This document shows, piece after piece, positions 1 through 10,200 of a stretch of 41,464 nt of DNA. This DNA comes from Elysia marginata (taxonomy: Eukaryota; Mollusca; Gastropoda; Plakobranchidae). The position numbers were made by a program, and so were the translations under genes. The stretch lies in contig BMAT01008370.1 in assembly GCA_019649035.1 (NCBI GenBank), positions 159,306 through 200,769 on the forward strand, in the 5' to 3' direction. A model generated the notes under the pieces. The model searched no databases. It had not been told where the DNA came from and saw only the letters and a list, made by a program, of their open reading frames with translations. Numbering within the stretch: the first letter of the stretch is position 1; each line of letters starts with the position of its first letter.

Positions 1-1008
1 CTCATCTCTTTGCAGAATGTTAAACGGAAAAACTCAGCTTATAATTATGCTTCAGTTAATAAACAAATTGGCGTTTTAAGTATAAATTTTCAAATTCCTT
101 TGGGGTTTTTTTAACCACAAGCGATTGTAATGAAAGTAGCAGCCGTAGTGTACGTAGGTGAGATACTTTTAGTTGTGTTTTGGATTAGTACAAGTAAAAG
201 TCTTAGTAACAGCAGTGCCAGTGAGTTAAGTTATGACCATGGTGAAGTCTGCTACGGTTGCTGTGTTGGTAATGGTGGTGTTATTCTGACATCAGTGATG
301 GGGGCGACAATGTCAAAGAAAGCAAAATGCACGAGCTGCTAATACCACTTAGTAATCAAGTTTGTTTTAATCCATGCATGTTACCAGGCTTATGGGACTG
401 TTTCAGGGCTAGTCTCTCATGTGTGGAAAATTCAAAAGGTGGGATCACCAGCGAACTCTTCTTTGGGCAAGGTAGTTTACTCGAATAACTCTAGTGCTGG
501 ATCTAAGCCTAAAAACTCACCATTGCTCAAGGGGTACTACTGTTAGAGAATTTTTTAAGGTTCATGGAACAGTCCCATAGGCCTACATCATGAAACTTAT
601 ATTAAGCAATAACCTGCACGTTTCGTGTATATGATAAAACTGATGTAGTTTTCCACAAAAAGAAGCCTGTATTAGAACCAGTGTAGATTAGAAAGTTGAT
701 TTTTATTTCAACAAATATGTGAATATGGCACATAACTTAATTAATGAAATGTTTAAAACCTGCAACTCTAGGCTACGCTACTCAGCCGATGGCACTTTTG
801 CGGATTTTCCAGGATCATTTAAAATTCTCCTTCACGAACCAGAAGAGAACAACGAAAAGTAGCTTGCTGCCATCAATCAGTACCAGTGATAGGATAAGAA
901 GGTCTTTGGAAAATGTGGTGAATTTTGAAATCAATTGTGAAAATACCCAAAAGATTAACTGGTTTGAAAACATTCATGAGTTTGTTTGTGATTTCCTCTT
1001 TCCTCCAG
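1..1008 (+). other. RIM intron (partial) with repeat debris
   Basis: No coding exon is visible here. The stretch ends in the acceptor tttcctccag at 999-1008, so it is read as intron of the RIM gene. It contains a MITE-like inverted repeat (386-584) and a decayed fragment resembling the SINE copies at 11087 and 19577. The 70-codon open frame at 130-342 overlaps that fragment and has no recognisable protein. Confidence 0.6.
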
Positions 1009-1225
1009 TCGTTGGGCGAGATGATCTAGGCAGACAACGTCACGTGTCAGCAGCCGACAAGTTAGAGGTTCCGGAGCACGGGGGGTCATCGGGGCAAAGG
1101 TCAAGGTCTCCTAACCGGGAGTCGTCGTCGTCGTCGTTCAAAACGTCCTCGAGAACCCGGTCAAAGTCGCCGGGGCACATGAGAATAGCTGATCCCTCCA
1201 GGTCACTTTCGCCGTCAGAACTAAG
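1009..1225 (+). CDS. Rim: RIM exon 1 of window: SR-rich linker
   Basis: Acceptor tcctccag precedes position 1009; donor is AAG|gtagac at 1226. Phase is 1 in and 2 out. It encodes about 72 residues rich in Ser, Arg and Pro, with motifs such as SRSPNRES, SRTRSKSPG and SRSLSPSEL. A (TCG)5 run at 1122-1136 encodes serines and is a likely length-variable site. Such linkers lie between the folded domains of RIM and are normally disordered and phosphorylated. The region upstream within the open frame (744-1008) is intron read-through. Confidence 0.85.
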
Positions 1226-4200
1226 GTAGACTGGAGAAACAGAGCTGCTTTATCTGAGTTAGGCCTACATATTAAAAGAAAACTAATTAATAATTGCACG
1301 CTCTTGTGATTAGAATAAGAATAATGTGTCCAGTTGTTTCGGATAACTGAGGCAAACACCAGACTTAATGTCTTATCTTATGTGTCTTTTCTAGGCTTTC
1401 AATCCTCTCACTCTTTTTGTCTCTCTGTCTCTATCTTTCTCCCCCCCCTCTCTCTCTCTCTCTTTCTTTCTCTCACTCGCTCTCTCTCTCTCTTTCTTTC
1501 TCTCGCTCTCTCTCTCTCGCTCTGCATCTCTGTTTGTCCTGCTCTCTGTCGCTGTTTATTGTCTGTCTGTCTCCCTCCCTCCCTCTGTGTGTCTGTCTTA
1601 CTCTTTGTTCCTGTTTCTGTCTGACTGTCTGTCTCTCTCTCCCTTTGTCTATCCTTCTCTCTCTCTCTCTCTGTCATTCTTTCCATTGAGCTTTGTGCGT
1701 GCTGTATAATTAATATATAGGCCCAAGAATAACAAATTAAAATTGTATGCAGCGAGGTGTGTTCAGTTGTTAAAATATTCCAATTTATACCATTTTTGCA
1801 ATGGGTAGGGGTTATGCAAAATGAATCTGCATGCGAAATTTTGTGGTATGGATTGATATACAACACTGGAAAGCCTTGGAAATTATTTTGATATCTTAAT
1901 TAGGATCTGAGGTATTGCAATTGAAATACAAGACATCCAAGTAGTCTTATTTTGTTATTGAAAATTAAGAAAAATGTATTATTAATATTATCATATTATA
2001 AAAACCGAAAGTGCTATCCCTGTTTTAAAAATCAATAAGAACATTTCTTCTATTTAGCAATATATTGTGGTCTCATAAGCGAATATAATGGAAAAAATTA
2101 TATTTTCAAATTATGCAAAAGAAAAAAACATAATGTTTGAGTAAAAATTGAAACGAGTTCTCTAAAAATGGCCTATATTCTTGAAATGGCTGGCAGCGCT
2201 TTGCGACTTATTTTGCAGGAGCGCTACATATTTAGGCCTTTTGTTGAAACTTGGGACTTGTAAAAACCTGAAAGAAAGTCTTTATCAAATACAGTGTGGA
2301 ATGTCCCCCCTCCCCCCAATTAAAAAATTGGAGGGGGGGAGGGGGAGGGGGAACTTGCAGGGTAAGCTACACTTCATTTCAAGATTCTCAATCTTTGTCC
2401 ACCTTTGAAACTCTCACCAGACCGATGCCTCCAGGCACATCGTCTCAAAGATCGTTTGCCCCGGCCAGTTCAAGGTCAGTGGGAGGAACCCCTACCAGCA
2501 CGCCTTCACCCAAGAAACGTCAGTTGCCTGCAATACCGTTAGAGGCCCAGAAAGCCAGCAGAGACAGGGGTAGGTTTACCAGCTAAAGACAGTGTCATCT
2601 TCTCTTCTTTCTGTAAAATTCTCATTCTATTCTATTTCAGCTTATCAAAGACTAATAGACCGACCTTACTCTCTTTTTATTTATTTTTTTTAATCGGAGC
2701 AATATTTACTTTGAAGAAACCTTGAAAAGATTTGGAACAAGGTTGAAGAAAACTGACAGGTTAGATGTGTAATGACATACCACCAAATGCAATGAGATGA
2801 CAGCAAAAGCAAATAGGCCCTACTGATCAATGTGATTTCTAATATTTATTACCAAAGTAAAATTATCGATCGGGGGTTGGTTGTTTTTTTCTGTTGCTAG
2901 TGAAGACATGATCTAAAACTAAATTGGGTGTAAAGAGAAAGAAAACTTCAAAGTTTAAATCTCCAAATCTAAACAAAATCAGGAAACTAGATGAGTAAAT
3001 TCAGGCAGATGGTTACTGCTACAAAATATAAAACAAATTTCAGCGTTTAATTGCAACTAACAATCAAAACAGTAAAATTGTGATGACAACAAATAAGCGG
3101 GAATAGAAAGTCGATTACGCTCTTGTAAAAGAGTGGTGAGGAAAAAATATGACGGCAGTTTACAGTGGTTCTTACCTAAATCTACTTCATAACTTGATAA
3201 ACACAATCTCTTCGGCCTTCCTTCTAGTAGATTTCACGCCCCTTTGAGTGGCATTAAAGGGAAATATACTACAAAGCTAACATAAAATGCTCTTAGGTCA
3301 ATTTTGATCCACAATTCCTCAAGAATAGAAAAGATTTAGGTAGATAGAGGTCAGACACGTTGGGGTGTGCTTTTGACGTGCCTCTTCGATTATGTCAACA
3401 GTCAGCTACAAATGACATTTGGGCAGCTTGACAGAGTGGTTAGCGTGTCAAACTTGAGATCTGGAGGTTGTGGGTTCGAATCCCAACCATGCCATGTTGC
3501 AATTGCCATGGAAAGTAATTTACTCTAACTTTCCCCAATCCATCCACACATAAAATGGGTGCCAAGCTACAGGGAATTCTTGGAAATTTTTATATGCGCC
3601 TGCAACACCCTGCATATGGGTTAAAAGTGGCCTTCAAATGTACTGGTCAACTGGGACATTAGTGGCACTGCTCTGTGGTGACACAGTTACGCTGAGTAAC
3701 GAAGCCAAATTTCCCAAAAGGGATTATTATAGTGTACCAAATACATTCTGGAGACAAAAGCAATTCATGTGTTAACAACAACAAGATGTCACCATTCTCC
3801 TAAAGCCAAAAGTTCTGATTTGTAAAAAAAATAGAAAAATGCATGAACAAACATCATTATAATTCACGAAAATCAAAAATAAAAACTAAATCTAAAATAA
3901 CACTGTATTTAAAAAATTCCCTCGTAATTGATGAATAAAAAAAATTCCCTCCTAATTGATGGATAAAAAAAATCCCCTCCAAGATGTTAGAGGACTGCTA
4001 AAACCAGTAAAAGTGTTTGTTTTTTTAACTAAAGACTTACTAAGATTTACCACTGTTAATGTAACAAACCTTTTTTTTACAGCTCATGACAGTCTTGTTT
4101 TATTATTATACTTATTTCCTCTCCTTTTTTATCTCTTAATCCTTGAAGTAACTCAAGATCTGGAGGAGAGAACCAAGTTGATGAAGATGAAGATGAAACT

Positions 4201-7200
4201 TGCACAGCAAGATCGCCAGCGAACGTCACCCTCGTCCTCGGGGATGCCAAGCGACGGAGAGTCTTTGTCCTCCCGCGGGGTTCGAAGAAGAGATCGCCAT
4301 GCCAGCGCAGACCCGAGCATGAATGAGCGAGGTAGCAAGGATAGAATGGGCGGCCATGACAGGAGTATTTCCCATGACCGGGTGGAAAGGATGAGAGATA
4401 GAAACTATGAGAGGGGGAGGGACCCGGATCGGTCACGCCACCGGTCTCACAGACACAAGGGTAAGCAGTAAACATCCTGCATCAAACTTAAAAACTTAAT
4501 GTGTACCTGATTCGTTGTAAAAAAATGTGATTGAAAATCTAATGTTTCTAGCTTTAAAAATAGGATTTGAACCTCCAAAGCAAAGTAAATTTTTTTTTTT
4601 TTACAATAATTGCCCTAGTTCTATGACATATCCCTTTTTTAAACATAAATGGTGACTGTTTTAACTCAAGTTAAGGTAAATTTTGTTCTTTTCTAGAAGA
4701 TATTTATTCAACTTCTATGTGGTGAAGTTAAAAAGTCATTTTGGTGTGAGTATTTTAAGATGAATATAACATGAAATAACAGTTATTTTGAGTGACCTAC
4801 TTTACTGCCATAATGCGGCAAAGCAACATACATGCAGAGTATGAGATTTTGAGAAATGTGCAAACAATGTTAATATAACTTCAAGTAATTCTTGCATATA
4901 CGTTGGTTTGATTTAGTGAATAGTCTGATTTAAAGTGCAGATACATCGCTCTGCCGTTGTCACTAGATGCACACTGGCATGAGGATGTGAATTAAACATA
5001 TTGGAATCAAAGCTCAAATTTTCCACATTGTAATTGTTATGTCTGTTTGCTAAGCGCAAAAATCTGTAACCATGAAATCTCCCTGAGGCTTAGATGAATG
5101 CTCATTGAAGTCATTCTGTACAATAAGGAAATCAGGCACCCAAAGGGAACTTATTTTGACGGTATATAAATCAGCATGGTAAAAAAGCAATTTAAACAAA
5201 AAAGGAAGAAAAGACTATTGTTTGACGTATGGCATTTGAACTTTAGGCTTAATTAGAGCCAAGCAGAACTTATGAGGTTTTTTTCAGCATAGGCCAGCTA
5301 GAGCAAAATTCAGTGGGTAGTATGAGGAATCACGACATCTGTTCAAGATGGAACGTGTGCCTTGCATCAATAAGACTGTATAAAAAAAAGAAATAATACA
5401 TTGGCATAAATTTCAAGATGTTTTTCCTACAATGAATGTGTTAGTCAAAAGCTGGAAAACCCCTTTTAGGTGAAATCGTTTAATATTTAAGATATTGTGT
5501 GGTTCTTACCTGTTCTATATGACAGTGCTCAAGTCGGGGGATTGCCTCTTTTATTATATTATTTTCAATATCCCCAAAGAGTGTAGCATTTTCATCTGTT
5601 ATGTGAAGTCTTGGTGGTTATTTCTGTACTTGGAAATCCGGATAGAAAGTTTTTTTCCTTTGAATGTACATTCCCTGTGTCTTGCAACTGGTGCAGATAG
5701 TAATAAAAAATAATAAATAGAATTTATAGTGCGCATTGCGCTCTAGCATACAAGTCTGTAGCTGAACGCATTCAATAAGAATGCTCCAGGCGCATAACAT
5801 CTCTAAAATTCACATTCACATGCTTTCAGGCTTAAATTACACACAGGGCACACACACACATACACACACAATCTCACGCAATAATTAGACAAAAATAAAA
5901 CTAACCCCCCTTACAATAACACTGTATTTTTAAAAAATCCCCTTCAAAATGTTAGATAAAAAAGCCCCTCGAAAATGTTAGAGGTAAAAAAAGAAGACTG
6001 CCATTACCTGTAAAAAAAAAGGTTTGTTACAATCAATTCAGATGAGTTTAATATGGCAAATTTCTCATATCAAGACATTTAATATTTGGAAAACTATCTT
6101 TATGAGCTTCAAGATGTTAAACATTCTTTATCAAATTATCAAAATTCTGTGAAAGTGTTGAAAATTGTTTTGATTTAAAACACAGATAAAGAGAGGAATG
6201 CATTGATTTTGGGAAGCCGTTTTCTCAACTTAAAAATTTCAAATGTCCAACACACTGGTTGCGAGACTTAAGCCTTAGTGCAGCTGTACCTATTCTTTTC
6301 ACATGGAAACATTTTTACGTATATGTACAGAATTCAGCCCTGACATGTCTGATGACGTGGGAAGTGACGTGTCTGAGACGAGCGACATGTCAGAGATCAG
6401 CAAAGTGAGCACCATCAGTGTGAGGTCAACACAGTCAGAGAAGCCGCGGCGTAAACTTAGGTAAGCTGTGTAAGGTGCAACATTGGTTTGTCTATCTATG
6501 ATCTCCGAAGATTCAGATGGGAAATGAAATAAATTTGAAAAAAGGATTTCAAAGCAAATTTTTTCTCTTTTTTTTTTGCGGTTTAGTACATGAAGAAATT
6601 TTTTTAACATACTAAGCCGCTAGCTTTTTTCAGAAATGTATTCTTCTGAGCTTAAAAATGCAGAAAATTTCAAGAAATTACCGTACCCTTGTGGAAAGAT
6701 ATTAAAACCTTTTGTTGATTTAAAATATAGAGAAAGAAGAAGTAAAAGAAGATTTCTAAAAGGCATTTTATTCAAGTAAGGATTTCGAACTTCCCACCAA
6801 GTCACCCTGTTTGCGAGATATGTATGATTATATTAAGAGAAAGACATTTCATTTAAGTTTTTGATGCTTTAAAATATAGGGAAAAGAGAAAAAATTTAAT
6901 TATAAAGCTCATGTGTTTTCTCAAATCATTATTTTCGATATTTTGTCCTAGTGCATTTGTCGCTAAACCTTTAATTCTTTATCCTAAGAATTAAGTAATC
7001 TTTATAAAAACAACACTCTGTTATATACATTTAGGCGAACCCAAACATTTCTAATCATAAACTCACTAAGTTGTGAGCCTGAAGTTCAAGTTCGTTTATT
7101 ATTATTTTCCGACCATGTCTTTATCAGTGAGTTTGCATCCAAGATGGAGAGTAGAACCACAATACCGCCCAAGAGGCAGCAGCAGCCTGCCGTCGTACGC

Positions 7201-10200
7201 AGCACATCCAACGACAGCAGCCAAGGAGGTTTCGAGCAGACAGACGGCAGTGTGAGTGATTCAGCTCTCGGCGCCAGCGTCACTGAAGGAAGGAAGCGAC
7301 GGCCCAGCATTCCCCACAAGATGGCTGCCCTTGTAGGTCTCACTCGTAGAAGCAGCAGTGCCTCACAACTTGCAGGTCGGTAGACTTTTTGTTGTTGTTC
7401 TCTAGTTTTCTCTGTCCTCCCTTTAAGCTGCAGAAGGAAAACTAGTAGAAATATTCTCATTTATAAGTTAGCTTTTACTGTTTTAGTTGTATTTTTTGTT
7501 TTTAGTTCTAAAATTTTCGTTATTTTTTTAAAAAAGATAATAACATGTAATACCAAAATGGCTGGCCTGTTGAGAGTTAAAGCTGAATTTTTCACCTGTT
7601 AATCAGTTAAAAAAATAATTTCATCTTGCAAAATGCCGCAATTTCTTACTAAATAAAAGATGTTAGTTGTACACTTGTAAAGCGCTTAGAGCATGTAGTG
7701 GATAGGTGCTAGATAAAAATCGCTCTTTTTTTTTTTAAAACTATTTCTCTGACCATGATATCTCTTATAAAAACTTTAATCAGCTGGGGTGTTTATTCTG
7801 ATGGCAACTTTTTTCTTATTAATTTTTAGTACCTGAACTGCTCATGCCCATATGCCATATGACAAGTCTTGCTTAATTAAAATGACTTGAGAAGTGCTTA
7901 GCCACTACATAGAATCGCAAAAATGACAGAAAGAAAGAAAAAAGATGAATAAAAGAAAGTGGGAAAAAAAGCAAAAACAGCAAGCTAAAGAGGACATTTT
8001 TATTTACATCTGACGTTCCTTCTTTGTGGTGATTAGAAAAAAAAATTTGAAAACAAGAATAGAACAAATGTGTTCTTATTCTTAACATTCTTGTGAGTTA
8101 AAATTTGATCCTTGAAACATCAACCAGGTTTCCATGAGATAATGAAATATCAGAAGATCGTACATTTTTTTAATCAAATATTTCATCGATGGTTCATCTT
8201 AATTCAGGTGGGGGCAAAAAGCGGAGCTCCTTCCAGCGTAGTGAAGAAATTGGGCCGCTTGATCTCCGAGGTGGGATGTCAAAACAAGCCAGCAAAGATT
8301 CCACTGACGGCAGTATTGGCAGTATTAGCAGTGACTCCTCAAGCGTGTATGTACTGCCTTTATGATTCAAACCATTTCCCATTCTACTCTCACAACCAGT
8401 TCTAATCAGTCGGATATCGTATCTTTCACATTACAAGTCGTAGGTATTTTTTAATAATGCATTATTCTGGGCTTTCAAATATTATTGCATGAAATTTATT
8501 AAACTTTAAAAAAAATAGTTATATATTGTACCTTCTTGTGGTATAAAATATAGAGAAGGGCGGATAGTTTTTACCTTTATTTGTTTTCTCAAATTCAACT
8601 TTTCAATAGGCTTATTTGAAGAAGTGGGTCACTAGACCTAGTTATTATTATCCTACATGCTTTTTTTCACAATTCGGCTGTCAAGGAACATAGAAATTCA
8701 CAGTTTCATTATTGATTTGATTGAATTCCTCACTCACAAAAAAAAATGACGGGAAGAAAACTTCTCTCGATTTCAGCATAATGACCCCTTTATATCTCAC
8801 CTTTTTCTTTGTTACATATTTTTATCCCTAATAGTTTACAATTTTCTCTCAAAAGATACAATGTATGCTGTTTAAACATTTCTGGGGGTTGGAGGTATTG
8901 GCTGTTCTCTCAAATCATGTGCATAGTGAAAAATTGTGGAAGAGCTAAATGATCATTGTTAAAGAATTAATACTGAGGCTTGCATCATTCAAGGCTTTGG
9001 TTTAGTGCAGTTGCTTGTTGGTCGCAAAACAATACTGAGGACAGAGCTATCTGACCATTGTCATTGATATAATGGTAGGCTATCTCCACATTGAGGTCAA
9101 AATGGTAATTGAATCTGAGAAGAAGACAGTGAATTTGCTTAAAAATCCTAGTTTTACTTTGACCCATAGTACATTGTTTACTCAAATTTCAACATAAATA
9201 GAAACTAGGACGGGAAGGCTGGCTTGTAACTCAAAGTTTCATTTTCATCTTTTCAGGCTATGGCTTCCATCTGGAATGCGCTTGGGGCCAGATGGTCAGT
9301 TTGGAGAATTTGTGGATGGTCTGGGTCCATCCCAGTTGGTCGGGCGCCAGGTCCTCGGAGCACCGTGCCTAGGAGAGATTCAGCTGGGACTGTATGATAG
9401 GAAAGGTCATCTAGAAGTAGAGGTCATAAGGGCGAGAGGTCTTATGTCCAAACCTGGGGCAAGAGTTCTACCCGGTCAGTATTGGGAGACAAACAGATTG
9501 TATGCGCTACGGTTGTTAAAATAGTTGGTGTGATTACTCATACAGCGTTGCCCACAAGTTGAATTAATTACGAATTTTTAACACAGAGATAGACATTTTT
9601 GGCATTGCTCTAATGTATTGAATTGCTTGAATAGGAACAAAAGAAAACTTTCTTTATACCTTTGACTGTGAGCTCATTTTTTGTTTTAAAGTTCTTTGAT
9701 ATCAAGCATTTCAAACCAATCAAAATATCGTTTTTCTCTTCCGGAGGTATTTTTCTTTACTTATTTTTAACTCATAACAAATCATTTGGCCTGCTTGTTA
9801 CAAATTTATCATTGTATAGGGTTTGTAAATTTTCTTAGATTACTTAATGTAGCGATGTAAAACATTATTGCCTTTGGAAGTGAGTCCTTAAAGCAGGGAG
9901 GGATTTTTTTGTACACAGTTGTAAGAAGGAAACACTGACTGTATTCTGGAATGATTTTCTCATCCGATAAAAGTCAAGAGTTAGTTCATTGAAGAGCCCC
10001 CAAAAATAAGGAAAGTAAAATTTTGTAGGCTGATAAAGGCAGGAAAGTATGAAGGGCATGAAATTAATCGACCAACTGTAGTGATGATCGGCACATTGCC
10101 TCTTTATTTTTTTGTTCATTTTTGTTTTTAGAAGAGTTAAAGAACTTCTTGTTCATTGTATTGAAAATATCTACAAAATTTCTTTTTTATTGTGTCTGTT

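Larger units (their letters stand above)
2570..4148 (+). other. RIM intron with SINE
   Basis: Contains a tRNA-derived SINE (3421-3735) and one member of a dispersed repeat pair (about 3896-4035). The rest is AT-rich without recognisable features. Confidence 0.7.
4461..6330 (+). other. RIM intron
   Basis: AT-rich. Contains the second copy of the dispersed repeat (5916-6034), a CA microsatellite (about 5848-5871), a decayed repeat with gcgc-box remnants (about 5718-5830), and a weak relative of the AT-rich interspersed family near 6100-6270. No coding potential seen. Confidence 0.65.

Noticed and set aside
1334..1866. Open frames on both strands in the CT tract
   Set aside because: They translate to Leu/Ser or Arg/Glu repeats of a microsatellite; no unique protein sequence.
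3421..3495. tRNA gene
   Set aside because: A and B boxes are present but no acceptor stem or proper cloverleaf closes; it continues into a SINE body.
7144..7383. ATG at 7144 as a gene start
   Set aside because: It is an internal Met of RIM exon 5, which is entered in phase from the acceptor at 7127.
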